Source: Euwallacea fornicatus (taxonomy: Eukaryota > Arthropoda > Insecta > Coleoptera > Curculionidae). Taken from it: DNA of 64,000 nt. The stretch is taken from contig NC_089562.1 of the NCBI RefSeq assembly GCF_040115645.1, forward strand, positions 1,240,001 through 1,304,000, given 5' to 3'. Shown in pieces: positions 43,401 through 50,900 of this stretch; within the stretch, counting starts at the first letter, position 1; every line of letters starts with the position of its first letter. A program made the translations under genes and the position numbers. The notes beneath the pieces were generated by a model. The model was not told where the DNA came from. It worked only from the letters and a program-made list of their open reading frames with translations, and searched no databases.

Positions 43401-44996
43401 CAAAACCATGAACAAACTACATATTATCGAAGAATAAATACCCTTTTGAGGATGTTGAAAAACAGGATCGTTATAACTGCAATAATCCCGTCTCGCTTTC
43501 AAACATCCAATTACGTTCCTGAGGTCTAACGTTGAAAAACGGGGGAAAATCTTAAAAACTCATTTTACGAGCGAGGCGAACTTTTATATTCCTAATAAAA
43601 TTAATGAGTTCATATTCCTTCCTAGAGTTTTAATTTAATGGACAGCGCTTTCCTTTTAAAAAATAAAGCCGGTTGCATCGTAATGGAATTCCCGTGTTTA
43701 ACCTGGAATTGGGGTTTTGGAAAGTTTTCGCGATGTGTCCCCCCTAGGGGAGGGGGAGCATTATGTCCACTGTTGGGAGGATGCATTTTAAATGGCTCAC
43801 CTTCGAAAACTTGCAGGGTGGCCTCGGCACTCACAGCGTCTCCTACTCCATTTTCAGCTACGCATTCGTAGCTAGCATCATCTCGACCTGCCTTAACAGG
43901 GTCGATCCGAAGTAAGGCCAAGCCATCTGGGAAGTCCTTCACTTGGTATCGGGTTTGAGAGCCTGCAACAGAATAGTGTTTCACGTCCTTTATTAACTCG
44001 TGAACACTACATAATCCAGATCTCTCGGGACTGTAAAATACAAACATGCAGAGGAGCAATGAAACGATTAAACAGCCATAAACCCTCCACTCGGCCTTAC
44101 ACAACTGGGAAATTACGTCTGTTTTTCCTTCGTTTAAATTTTCCGCTTTTTCTTTCCGGGGGAACTGCAAACAGTGACGTCTCAGGAAACGACGGTCTTC
44201 CATCCACATACGGAGAGGATTAACTACCCTCCTCTGCTGCGGGGGTTTCATTTTCTCTCGTGTCGCACCAGTTTAAACATGTCGCAAATTTATGGCCGCT
44301 TTTCGTGATTTTAAGCGAGTCGGATCATGCAAGTGCATTGCTGGACAAAACATCGTATGTATATATATTAGGAGATGGCTCGCGGCTTATTTTTTTAAAG
44401 TGAAGATTATGCTGAATTAAAGTTTTCGACTTTTTGTACGGCGGTGCTGGCCATTTTTTCGGAAAAGTACAGTTTAAAGGTGCGATCAAGTCCCCAAAAC
44501 TTTACAGCTTGATCGTCTGATAATGATTCCATTGGCAGCGAATGCGTTCCGCTACTGATGATGACAATGAAATCGTAGTTACACTGGACAAAATATTAAC
44601 AATTTGAATGTTTAAAATGCAGAGCCGTACTAGACCCGATTAAGAAGACATTACATACCTATTTTCGTTCGGTTCACTTGCACATTTCATTTACATACTC
44701 TACATAGAATATCTCGAAAATTGTGCAATTTTGTGAAGTTGCTAATCATCAATGTTTTTTTTTTTTACTTATAGAAATCCTACAATTTGTCTCACGAACG
44801 ATTCCAATTAAATATTTGTGTCGTCCAGTAGTTTACCGTTGTGCCTGTAAGAGAAACTACTTACTGGAAACCTTCTTCCCGTTCTTCCTCCATTGGATCT
44901 GCGGCAACGGATCTCCTTTGGCATGACAGTAAAACCCCGCCATCCCTCCTGCTCTGACTTGCTGATTCCTCGGCTTCGTAACTATCTCTGGTGGAT
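1112..44996 (-). CDS. Lar: Receptor protein tyrosine phosphatase Lar, partial (ten exons: Ig1-3 and FN3 1-4)
   Basis: Lar is a cell-surface receptor tyrosine phosphatase that guides axons, shapes synapses and organises epithelia. Its ectodomain binds heparan sulfate proteoglycans and other ligands (established for the family). Ten exons joined in the order 44996-44865, 43962-43801, 11060-10866, 6554-6444, 6097-5822, 5767-5483, 4675-4575, 4522-4330, 3617-3330 and 1408-1112 give 2040 nt, which is 680 codons without a stop. All nine junctions have GT donors and AG acceptors and keep frame. The domain order Ig-Ig-Ig-FN3-FN3-FN3-FN3 and the sequence closely match insect Lar, for example the FN1 motif GPEDLQYYVIQ and the FN4 motif LDELKRWT. 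The signal peptide exon is missing. So are FN3 5-9, the membrane segment and both phosphatase domains, which presumably lie off the left edge. Confidence 0.96.
1409..3329 (-). other. Lar intron between the FN3-3 and FN3-4 exons
   Basis: This 1921-bp intron is mostly AT-rich. The part next to the FN3-4 acceptor (about 1410-1510) is GC-rich and contains two gactaac branch-like motifs on the minus strand. It hosts the short TA-flanked element at 2599-3062 and a second accaccctgta terminus at 3151-3162. No coding sequence was seen. Confidence 0.8.
2599..3062. mobile_element. Short TA-flanked MITE-like element with CAGGGTGG termini
   Basis: The left end is TA followed by CAGGGTGGTTTA and the right end is its inverse TAAACCACCCTG followed by TA, giving a 464-bp unit. 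The matching terminal inverted repeat is only about 12 bp and the interior is non-coding. The TA flank and CAGGGTG end resemble the larger Tc1/mariner-like elements elsewhere in this window, so a non-autonomous relative is likely. A similar lone end at 3151-3162 might be a second, decayed copy. Confidence 0.55.
3330..3617 (-). CDS. Lar: Lar exon: FN3 domain 3
   Basis: The acceptor is ggattattttacag and the donor is TATG|GTAAGG; both are phase 1. The exon encodes GVPSQPSNLRASDVGESAVT, LQWNKPSHSGESIASYELYW, then NDTYAKEKHHRRIP and LYPNTLYYVWLAARSQRGEG with the end TTPPIPVRTKQY. The ELYWNDTYA and LAARSQRGEGATTPPI stretches are nearly invariant in insect Lar. One NDT sequon is present. Confidence 0.96.
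3618..4329 (-). other. Lar intron between the FN3-2 and FN3-3 exons
   Basis: This is a 712-bp AT-rich intron with an A15-type homopolymer near 3979-3994. Nothing else was recognised. Confidence 0.85.
4330..4522 (-). CDS. Lar: Lar exon: second part of FN3 domain 2
   Basis: The exon enters in phase 0 after gcagattttttag and leaves in phase 1 at CAAG|GTAATT. It encodes GYKVYYTTNSQLPMAQWDSQ, then ELTPHTIYTIRVQAMTSVGP and PPVHVKTQQ. The YYTTNS, LTPH and VQA..S.GPGP pattern completes the FN3 domain begun in the 4575-4675 exon. The Tyr and Leu core positions of FN3 are in place. Confidence 0.95.
4575..4675 (-). CDS. Lar: Lar exon: first part of FN3 domain 2
   Basis: This 101-nt exon enters in phase 1 after ttgtttccgtag and leaves in phase 0 at CACG|GTACCA. 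It encodes EPGTAPRSVQVRPLSSSTMV, then IQWDEPETPNGQVT, the A to C strands of FN3 2. It is one of only two exons here that are not phase-symmetric. The intron after it is only 52 bp, and its frame partly stays open, so a gene finder could read through it. Confidence 0.94.
4676..5482 (-). other. Lar intron between the FN3-1 and FN3-2 exons
   Basis: This is an 807-bp intron with no coding, transposon or structured repeat signal that I can see. Confidence 0.85.
5483..5767 (-). CDS. Lar: Lar exon: FN3 domain 1
   Basis: The exon follows the previous one after a 54-bp intron. The acceptor is tttcttctcag and the donor is ACAG|GTAAAC, phase 1 at both ends. It encodes LPGPPSNVRTSEITATSVRL, TWSYTGPEDLQYYVIQFKPK, then EISGIITMYYAV and the C-strand to G-strand region ending NNIGRGPPSAPAIVTTGET. 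The GPEDLQYYVIQ and FSEISGIITMYY stretches are hallmarks of insect Lar FN1. The complete FN3 fold is in one exon. Confidence 0.96.
5822..6097 (-). CDS. Lar: Lar exon: complete Ig3
   Basis: The acceptor is tttccatag and the donor is CAAT|GTAAGT; both are phase 1. The exon encodes VRRVPPSFSIPPP, the first Ig3 cysteine in VNLTCVAVGSPMP, the tryptophan in VKWRKG, EDLTPEDKLPIG, and the second cysteine in ASANYTCIAASALG. It ends VEAFSQVKVQ. A whole Ig domain is carried by one symmetric exon, unlike Ig1 and Ig2, which are each split. Two N-X-T sequons (NLT, NYT) are visible. Confidence 0.96.
6098..6443 (-). other. Lar intron inside the Ig2/Ig3 boundary
   Basis: This is a 346-bp intron. Mini-exons are known in this part of vertebrate type IIa RPTPs. 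I looked for a short in-frame exon and saw none with good splice sites. Confidence 0.8.
6444..6554 (-). CDS. Lar: Lar exon: second part of Ig2
   Basis: The exon is 111 nt with acceptor ctcgttgcag and donor AAAG|GTAAGT, phase 1 at both ends. It encodes ALQIKSSEEKDQGKYECVAE, then NSIGTDYSKYALLYVK. It supplies the second Ig2 cysteine in the KYECVAEN motif and closes the domain. The shadow reading in the same region continues past the donor only as intron sequence. Confidence 0.95.
6555..10865 (-). other. Lar 4.3-kb intron splitting Ig2
   Basis: The sequence is mixed, with a somewhat less AT-rich stretch at about 6650-7100 and 7900-8600 that carries short open frames on both strands but no recognisable domain. 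A poly-A run lies at about 8700-8715. No transposon ends were found. Confidence 0.75.
10866..11060 (-). CDS. Lar: Lar exon: first part of Ig2
   Basis: The exon lies 32.7 kb from the preceding one. It starts after tttgtttcag and ends CTAG|GTAAGA, phase 1 at both ends. It encodes DKVPPGFPQIVESP, the first Ig2 cysteine in NTMLNCVATGNPTP, the tryptophan in VTWLKNM, and NNPRYSMREDKL. The sequence aligns with Drosophila Lar Ig2 throughout by recognition. An NMT sequon (Asn-Met-Thr) is present and could be glycosylated. Confidence 0.95.
12527..12870. repeat. Diverged tandem units of about 145 bp
   Basis: Three successive units begin near 12529, 12675 and 12818 with related starts (tctagaaatta, ccagaaatctt and agaaacgccac), followed by related phrases such as gaatgttcgtagat and gaatattcgtagat 145 bp apart. 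The similarity is imperfect and was judged by eye. The array sits directly upstream of the transposon at 12988-13904. Confidence 0.4.
12988..13904. mobile_element. Decayed Tc1/mariner-superfamily element with long imperfect inverted arms
   Basis: The arms at about 12988-13320 and 13566-13904 are inverted copies of each other, for example aagggtgtgattctttg on the left and its complement caaagaatcacaccctt on the right, and attctaaaacgctaattttc facing its inverse. The arms differ at many positions, so this is an old copy. The right end reads CACCTTG followed by TA. The middle 250 bp carries a broken transposase C-terminus on the minus strand (13317-13570). Nothing encodes the N-terminal half, so the element is internally deleted. 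Confidence 0.75.
13317..13570 (-). pseudogene. Broken transposase C-terminal fragment (Tc1/mariner superfamily)
   Basis: The minus strand reads GPPVWSRRSPDLN, then VYIFS, a stop and KSLVYITPVNTVEKLRNHII. The reading then shifts frame to AIRSATLRAFSSGYVGLLRR and RLEACITIGGGHFQEVL with a stop. This matches the family end that carries the PRSPDLNPLDFFLWG motif, the VNTVEELR segment and a GGGHFEHLL-type tail. The Pro-Leu-Asp around the third catalytic acid is lost, there is an internal stop, and one frameshift is visible. It is not functional. Confidence 0.75.
14966..15300. repeat. Two-part repeated module, copy A
   Basis: Part X lies at about 14968-15032 and contains tagatattattctgag, ggcgcaatta and atacacacgcat at fixed spacing. 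Part Y lies at about 15176-15300 and contains cacaaacgatttg, agcaaatgttgcgg and acttgatagagccatt. Both parts recur in copy B (25736-26058). No coding potential or transposon terminus was recognised, so it could be a dispersed repeat or a duplicated cis-regulatory block. Confidence 0.6.
17357..17555. repeat. Tandem duplication of about 100 bp
   Basis: The phrase taaaaatacagga occurs at 17373 and 17473. The phrase aaagtttcatta with a following aaatctga occurs about 97 bp apart at 17432 and 17529. The two units are roughly 75-80% alike by eye. A third, fainter unit may follow to about 17620 (actcagagaatttt). Confidence 0.6.
20843..21410. repeat. Diverged tandem units of about 140-180 bp
   Basis: Four units share the phrases agaaattccaccgatacgtccctg (V1, near 20845), agaaatcctatttctacgtccc (V2), agaagccactgccatgaatc (V3) and agaaactttactgatccgcccctg (V4), quoted here with all variants within 25 bases. 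Each is followed by a run like caaattaacttgaaaattt. The same start resembles the units at 12527-12870, suggesting one dispersed, satellite-like family. The open frame at 20934-21236 runs across the units and is not supported as a gene. Confidence 0.45.
24900..25470. repeat. Diverged tandem array with a period near 170 bp
   Basis: The phrase gtgttaaat or gcgttaaat recurs at about 24983, 25149 and 25324. The phrase aactcttag/aactcttaa recurs at about 24946, 25274 and 25450, and attccaaaatc, gtccaaaact and gttccaacct recur in step. Spacings cluster at 165-176 bp or twice that. The period is typical of insect satellite monomers, but divergence is high and this is a by-eye call. Confidence 0.4.
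25736..26060. repeat. Two-part repeated module, copy B (part X inverted)
   Basis: Part Y at about 25736-25845 is in the same orientation as in copy A (cacaaacaatttg, agcaaatgtcgccg, acttgatagagccatt). Part X at about 25994-26058 is the reverse complement of copy A's part X and keeps the three exact blocks and nearly the same spacing. The distance between parts is similar (about 140-150 bp) in both copies. The open frames over it are not supported as genes. Confidence 0.6.
26697..27308. mobile_element. Internally deleted Tc1/mariner-superfamily element, 612 bp, with 164-167-bp terminal inverted repeats
   Basis: The element starts CAGGGTGAGTCGGGAGGATC and ends with the exact inverse. It is flanked by TA at 26695-26696 and 27309-27310, the target duplication of this superfamily. 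The arms 26697-26860 and 27142-27308 differ at only a few positions by eye, so the copy is fairly young. Between the arms lies one intact reading frame for the transposase C-terminus only (26860-27120). It cannot encode an active enzyme and would need one in trans to move. Confidence 0.9.
26860..27120 (+). pseudogene. Transposase C-terminal remnant inside the 612-bp element
   Basis: The frame from 26860 reads GRGGSISWPPRYPDLTPLDY, CLWGWFKTEVYRVKVDTQDA, LIRRIRNAGAAIKERHEAIR and ends NGDIFEHLL with a stop at 27118-27120. The PDLTPLD motif holds the third catalytic Asp of a DDxD-type enzyme, and the FEHLL end is the usual family C-terminus. The first two catalytic Asp residues and the DNA-binding domain are absent. 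The reading begins exactly where the left inverted repeat ends, so the junction is the deletion point. Confidence 0.85.
31404..32250 (-). pseudogene. Decayed, near full-length transposase (Tc1/mariner superfamily)
   Basis: Read from high to low coordinates with several stops and shifts, the minus strand gives KREKWTG, IDENPPTAIK-stop-PFQQIRVSFGTCH, MQNLLSLCYNKRVLFCRWYL, YTEKPDF, HNMGIWTVKTPHALM, KKVGVWTALNEGRNAFFVMK and SSYFQPDGATAHCNEQTLNF with LRRYFDGRIISRNA. These follow the family order: helix-turn-helix region, first catalytic block (usually FTDEAxF), RIWxxENPHAL block, VWxAL block and second catalytic block (FQQDGATAH). The first block reads TEK where TDE is expected. The sequence stops before the PRSPDL block. 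Terminal repeats were not found. Confidence 0.75.
36552..37752. mobile_element. Foldback-type Tc1/mariner-superfamily element with arms of about 415 bp
   Basis: The left arm 36552-36968 and the right arm 37336-37752 are inverted copies with only about five differences by eye. The ends are CAGGGTGTCC and GGACACCCTG, each next to TA (36550-36551 and 37753-37754). The 367-bp core has no full transposase; it keeps only the N-terminal start on the minus strand (37077-37163). A second CAGGGTG preceded by TA lies inside the left arm at 36662. The near identity of the arms suggests recent insertion or gene conversion between arms. Confidence 0.9.
37077..37163 (-). pseudogene. Transposase N-terminal remnant inside the foldback element
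   Basis: An ATG at 37161-37163 opens a 28-codon frame, MANKFTYSEMVDMLLVYGLC followed by RCNSQNNI and a stop. It resembles the first helix-turn-helix segment of insect Tc1/mariner-type transposases (the domain Pfam calls DUF4817, with its VDMxLxYGxCxxN pattern). Everything downstream, including all catalytic residues, is missing. Confidence 0.7.
37788..37813 (+). repeat. (GAT)n microsatellite
   Basis: Almost nine GAT triplets in a row lie 35 bp beyond the right end of the foldback element. Open frames made of Asp or His runs over it are artefacts of the repeat. Confidence 0.9.
37874..37905. repeat. Perfect 32-bp palindrome
   Basis: The 16 bases tgttccatacaattat are followed at once by their exact reverse complement, with no loop. 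It lies about 60 bp beyond the GAT repeat and 120 bp beyond the foldback element. It could form a cruciform or be the junction of a small inverted duplication. No protein-binding motif was recognised. Confidence 0.9.
38470..39800 (+). mobile_element. Decayed Penelope-like retroelement (PLE)
   Basis: In order on the plus strand, with stops and frameshifts, I read VCKGLNYSVTSKCVPKLDFI (38586 onward), LLEDKGNAMTTLNSVTYLQK (near 38816), PHFNGVAKIHKNNISLRSII and SGINSYTYATLRF (39054 onward), NTDSHIKN, SLFTDVPVDKTF (near 39264), LITVCLRPTYVQYQNDYCQQ then KAGMTMGPPLS (near 39375), and IIYEVPCECEKCDIGEAFR (near 39492). These match the PLE reverse transcriptase blocks (KGLNF, DKG, YGLPKIHK..LRPIVS, FTNVP, GMAMGSPLS) and the Cys-containing start of the GIY-YIG endonuclease. 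The block with the catalytic DD pair is deleted between PPLS and IIYEV. Confidence 0.8.
43801..43962 (-). CDS. Lar: Lar exon: second half of Ig1
   Basis: The acceptor is ctgttgcag and the donor is GAAG|GTGAGC; both boundaries are phase 1. The exon encodes SQTRYQVKDFPDGLALLRI, then PVKAGRDDASYECVAENGVG with the second Ig1 cysteine, and ends in ATLQVFE. The ECVAENGVGDAVSA stretch is strongly Lar-like. The reading frame stays open into the intron for some distance and upstream of the acceptor, so a longer ORF here should not be taken as an unspliced protein. Confidence 0.95.
43963..44864 (-). other. Lar intron inside Ig1
   Basis: This is a 902-bp intron, GC-richer near 44100-44250, where the minus-strand frame of the downstream exon stays open. 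I found no splice donor that would make that open stretch an exon. A poly-T run lies at about 44755-44766. Confidence 0.75.
44865..44996 (-). CDS. Lar: Lar exon: first half of Ig1
   Basis: The exon begins after a tttgttttag acceptor in phase 1 and ends at an A|GTAAGT donor, also phase 1. It encodes DPPEIVTKP at its start (the first residue is shared with the upstream exon and assumed to be D), the first Ig cysteine in GFYCHAKGDP, and the Ig tryptophan in IQWRKNGKK. The basic loop RKNGKK is at the position of the lysine-rich heparan-sulfate-binding loop of type IIa RPTPs; that role is inferred from the family. Because the exon starts one base into a codon, at least one coding exon with the signal peptide must lie further right. 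Confidence 0.95.
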
Positions 44997-47900
44997 CTAA
45001 AACAAATATTCCGAATCAGCCTCTGAGTAATGCGAAGCCCTCCATAACCTCTCCTTCAGGGGTTGTAACGAAATTATTTTTGAAAAGTTGTATTATGGAA
45101 ATAAATTTCCTCTGATTTGAGCGCACAAGTTACGCAATACAATCATCCGAATTGCAAATGAGACATTAGTCGTGTTTTGATGGATGGCCCCGAAAATATG
45201 TTTTTAATGTAAGTAATCGAAAGGGGGAGTTCTATCGAGGGAGCTATTTAATTTCAATTAAAAACGGAGAACAACAGGATACATTAGAATGCCAACAAGT
45301 GCATAGCGCACACGAACGCGACTGGAAATATTCAACGACAGGAATGCAATTTCCTGAACTAGTTAGATAAGACTGCGCCATGGTTGGATGTGTCTTGTTA
45401 GTTGATACCAAACACTAATTTGTCGTTTTATCTTGATGTTCATAGAAAGCACGCTATTGGCGAATTATTAGATAAAGAGAGCGGCAAAATTCGAGGTAAT
45501 TTCGAAAAGTATTAATCAAACAGCAGGCGCTGTGCAGCGAAATTCTCGATCCATTGTACCGGACAGAAAATGTAGCCGAAACAGATAAAAGAGCTCAATA
45601 AAAAATAAATAACTCACATTTGTCAACTGGACATTACCGGCCAAATCGGGGGGTCGTTTGCCGATGTACCTGTATTAAAGATTTTTCCGCATTGGGCGTT
45701 GCAAATCAAATAAATTGGCGCGTTTCGAATTTGGTTTCCATCAAACGCTATCTGGAAACTCATTTATTTGGCCCCGGACATGTTTTATATTTTAATACAA
45801 ACCAAATTTCAATTCGCGATTTAGGGGTGAAATATTCGAAAATGTTGGGAGTTGCACGAGGCAGGTGGCAAACTGATGGCCTATTGACTCAGAACCAGCT
45901 CAAAGGCGCTACCAACTAGAAACCTAGAAAAACGTTGCACTGCCATTTATGGGAGTTTCTAGAAATATTTGCGAACCATGTCAATTTTGGGAAATTCAAA
46001 AGTACTATCGATAAATAATGGAAAAAATACAGATTCCCCAGGAATCGAGTATTCCAAAATGTTGCCGCTGCAAATACGGCAGAATGGGTTTTGTGTTAAC
46101 TGCGTGACGTTATGTCCCGAATTGATGTACATATTTAGTTGGGTTTAACATTTACTAAATTTCCTCTTTTCAAGCATCAAATGCACGGTACGTTACGGAC
46201 AGAAACCCCAATACTTCCTATTAATACTGTTCAGGTTAAATAAGCTTGAAGTTTTCTTATTAATGCAGTCCACGACTTTTAGCGAGGCAAAGCAAACAAT
46301 CTACTAAAAGACAGCGTAATCAGATTAAAACGGGAACCAGTTGCAGTGTCAAAGAGAAATGATTAATCGTTTTTTTTGTTTAAAGCTTAGCCAAACAAAA
46401 TGAAATTAGTGTAATGAATATTAACGTCGATTGTAAATGAAGAGAAACAATGCGGTAGATTTTTTCCCACCCTAAATGCCTGTACAACACGTGTAACATT
46501 TAAAACTCCACCGAATGAGTTATTAGTTTCACTGAACTCAATCACGCAGGACCAATCACGCCACTTCAAACTCTATATACATTTCTGACCCAATTTCGTG
46601 ACCTAATCACAAAATACTAATCAAAACAATGGCCGGCTTAAAAAAAAAATTCAATAATCTTTTAATTAACTTTCGGCAGGAAACTTGGGAGGGCGTTGAA
46701 GGGGCATAAAAAAAAAACGGAAAATGCCAAGGGGGCGAGGAAATTATGAAGTGGACGAGCTATTTAGAACGGCATAGATAAACCGATCACAGGAGTTTTA
46801 ACTGGAAACCGGCTTGTGTGGGTGATATTCGCTTTGAAGTTGCTCGCGGAAGTTGTTTGGCTACGGTTGTACACTGGCAAAATGGCCAAAAGGCAGGAGT
46901 TTTAAGCGAAAGTTAATTAAGGTTAGTTTTGTGTTAATGCGAAATGCTGAAAAAGTGGCCGGTACCTCGATAAAAGTTGTTAGAGGGCATGTAAAGTTGA
47001 GTGGTATTAGCTGCATTAAAATTTATTCAGCGAAGTCATTTTGTGTTTTGAATATTGAAGATCTTCTATCTCTTTGACTTTTTGAAAACTCATTGTGTAT
47101 CTGTGGGCATTGAAAATTGGACGATTCGATTTTACCAAAATCACAGTTCACTCAATTAGCGAAACAAACTGAAAAAAAAAATATTTTAAGGAACGCACCC
47201 TTGCTTCTTTTATAGGAAAAATACTATCTAATTTTGCGAAACATGTTTGCTCTATACAATACTTCAAGGCTCTGAGTCAACCAATCAGACACACTTCATC
47301 CACAGTTAGTTTGCCAACTAATAAACTGCAATATCAAAACTCCCAACAGAGACGTAGAATTTATAGCCAAATACGTAAAAAGACGTCGGCATCATATTGG
47401 AGTTTTTCGGTAAAAACTTCCGGGGAACAGAAAGGCAACTTCATGGTATCAACTTTGAGCCAAAACTAAGAGAGTTTTCTTGTAAACCTGTCAAGTGAAA
47501 AAAGTTACCGTCAGCTACGTTCGAGCTTAGATAGCTGAAGGACGGTTATGGAAGTTTCGGATTATTTAAAGATTTCCTCTTGGCTCGAAAACCCAAACTT
47601 ACGTGTTAAATATTGAATATAAGGAAATTCCGAATAGTTCCCTGGAATTAAAGAAATCGTGGTTTAATGGTATTTTCGGGGTACACTCGAGAAGACCAAC
47701 GGTGGCGAGTTAATTAAAATAATAAAAAATTAATTCTCCATCCTGAAAAATTCTCCTTCAGGGGGTTTAAAGGCCCAGAGCGATTTCTTCTTGGAAAATT
47801 AAAAAGACCTGCCGAAATTGAAAGCAATTTTAGGAAGTGATGAAACCTCGCGAATAAGCAAAAACATAATTTAAATGTAAATAGGATTATCTCAAAAATA

Positions 47901-50900
47901 TGTTCTTTACGACCAACTTTTGGCAAAATAAAGGCGTTTTTTCTTCCAACTTCCTGTTTAATTAAAATTATGGACGCCGCTTTCCCGAGGCGACGATTTT
48001 TTAAAATAGATTGACGCACATCCAAACAAATTTATATCACCCCCAGATATTTTGGGTAACGTCCCTCGTATTGTCAAAGCGCTTTCTATCCGAAGATTCC
48101 CATTAATCTTGCAAGACTACTCAGGGCCAGACAGCTTTGCTGATGCCGTAATTTGTGTCTCTCGGATTTATATCTTTTTCCTGGGGAAAATCTTACAGGT
48201 CCAACATTTGATTGGCAGAACAAAATACGTCCTACCCGAGTTCCCTTTGTCTTCCATTCATTCACTCTCTCAAAAACTCATTCATTAAATTGTCATTTTG
48301 CACCGTTTAAGCAAATTTTTCCAAATAAAGATTTGCGAAACTCTGTAGAAGGAAACAAAGCAACTTGTTACACCGATGTTTAGGCCAATTGCTCTGTTTC
48401 GCGATTCCTCAACACATCTAACGAATCTGCATCAGTGTTTCTGGGACATCCTGTACATATAATCCAATCAGCAGTAAAATCACTAAATAACCTTATAAAT
48501 TTAATAGGCGATCGATTTTAAATCTAGTTAAATTGAGTGGTGCAGACCTTCGATTTTCTTTCAAAAAACGGTGAGGATTGTCTGATGATCCCTTGCTAAG
48601 TGGCAGTAAAAGAGAAAATCAGCAGGTGGCTCGACATGACTACACAAGCAATTTTAGGCCTATTGATATCTCAATTTTGATTGAATATTGATCGAAAATC
48701 AACCGAATTTTTAAATTAGAAAATTGTGTGGAGTAGTGATTACTTTTCTACTATTCGATTTCACAAAATATTCCTCTAAAGAGGTGAAAAATGAGATTAA
48801 ACCCATCGGAACTTGGAAGGAATGTCGACTAGCAATAAGCTTGAAGTTAGCTAATAATTAGTAAAAACTTTAAATGTAATTCTTCATAAAGATTCAGCAT
48901 TATTTCGCAACATTTTGCCTTACACGCATGAGGATGGAAAAGCTATAATTTACTCAGCTTATATCTATAAAATAAGAGTCATCCTGTATATTTTGGTTTC
49001 GGGATAATATTTCAAGGGAAATCATAAATCTATTTAGGAACAACGTCTCATTCATCACGCCACGCGAGAAATGATATAGTACGTAATTTTAGAGTCTATC
49101 AAAACGGCTACATAAAGAATGAATAACTGAATTACATTATTAAAATCATCTTTTGCAACTTCTGGAGCATAAAAGTAGTTTTTGAGGGGGTGGAAAGGGT
49201 GCATTAAGGATTCATAACGTGCGAGCTTTTGGGGGGTGCATGCTACATTTAGGGTGTGTATAGTCAAATATTTATGCTGCTGTTAACGCAAAGGATCTGC
49301 TTGATATACTGGAGTGTATTTTCAGTGTATCAACCCACAAATACCACCATTTGTAGTGATATTTTAATAACGTTCATTTTTTGCAGCAGCAACAAGACGA
49401 CCTATATGTAATTATCGAAATTTCCGCCCAAGAGAGATTTTGGATCCAGGAAAATGCATTTTTTTGGTATCTGCACTTTGTAGCTTTGAATTTCATCAAC
49501 TAATAGGCCCGTTGCAGTCCACTTTGAGCAGCTCAGCGGAGCTCATCTAGTCGATTATTTTCTAACGCAACTGTCCGCTGTATTAAAAAAACAAAAAAAA
49601 TTACCTCAAAACAGATTCCCGAGATATTGGATACGTTCGAGTTGTGCGATCCATCTCAAATTACCTCAAAAATTATTGCAAATGTGCAATATAAAACTAT
49701 TTTCTATTTACTACAAACTACTCAAAAAACTTCCTAATTAACTTTAATCTAACAAGCACTATCCTTCACTTTTCATTGGTATAGACAAAAAGACCTGGAA
49801 CTCCAACGGAACTTTCGTTCCCTCGGGGCATGTTAAACCGGATACATTTGTCATGAACATTTTATATTAATATATGCCGGCATAATATTAAATATGAATA
49901 TGCAGGGCGTACATGCAGGAGATACGAAATCCCTCGTATACGTTGAAAATTCTATTAGAACTTTGCTTCGAAGTTGGTCTAGTGCATTTAAATTACTTTT
50001 ATGTGTGTTTTAGAAATGGCATTTTACGCTTTCTCTAAGTATTATAACCTCTAATGCGTTCTTTGATAATTTGAGCTGAATATTTACTTGTGCACTGAGA
50101 GACATATTGCTGAAAAGGAAACAAGGGAGAGAAATAATGTTGCGCTATTATGCAACCTCGCACGAGACCATTTTTATCCCGAGCCTTATATCTCAGTTTA
50201 TCAACTTCCGCAAGTCGTTTCTTGGGGGAATAAAAGACACTGCCATAAAATGCTATAAATTAAGGCCAAACTCAGAGGCGCACTACTATTTATTTTAATA
50301 AATTTTAGGCTAAAATAATTTTCTTTCAGATTCGAATTTGTGAGATAAAATGAAGCAACGCCATAAACGTACGATCCGCAGCTAGGCCGAAGAGGAAGTC
50401 CTGAAGTACGCCAATGAAATTAAGGCAGGTCGACCATAAAGTTGGCAATAGGCTTTCGGGAGAAAACCCCGGGTAAGTGAAATGAATGACGACCGTTGAA
50501 CCGCAGATATTAAACCGTAACCTTCAGCCACATACCAAATAAAGTGCGTTTAATGCCCCCCGGGGAACGTCGGCTCTTTCAATTTAACGCATCTCAGTTT
50601 ATGAATTTTTTTTCGTGTTTAGTGTGAAAACTCGCGACCCCCATCGCTCTAAAGGGTTGGGGACGCTACCATATGTCGAGATCCGAAAGGGAATAGCGAA
50701 CCATCGAATTTAATCGAAAATACTCCGATATCTAATATCAAGATATATGGGTTGTGACGTCCCAAATATATCAGATATTATTATACATTTATGTATGAAT
50801 TCTAGGGCGGACCCGTGCAACATATGGCAACAGCATATTTAGATCTTGCTGAAGTATAATAGGATAGGACGGTCTAAGTGTATTCAATAGTCGGGGGAAT

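Larger units (their letters stand above)
11061..43800 (-). other. Lar 32.7-kb intron between Ig1 and Ig2, rich in mobile elements
   Basis: The intron separates the second Ig1 exon from the first Ig2 exon. Exon phases on both sides are 1, so splicing keeps frame. It contains most of the window's recognisable transposons, arrays and the duplicated module listed separately. The stretches between them (11061-12526, 15310-17350, 17560-20840, 21410-24690, 27311-31400, 32260-36550 and 39800-43800) hold AT-rich sequence with only short, unsupported open frames. No nested gene was recognised on either strand. Confidence 0.8.

Noticed and set aside
43622..44251. 209-codon minus-strand open frame
   Set aside because: Only the middle part (43801-43962) is the Lar Ig1 exon. 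The rest is intron that happens to stay open on both sides of good splice sites.
48052..48383. Possible transposon marked by a caggatgtccc-like inverse end at about 48446
   Set aside because: Only a single imperfect terminus is visible, with no matching left end and no transposase blocks.
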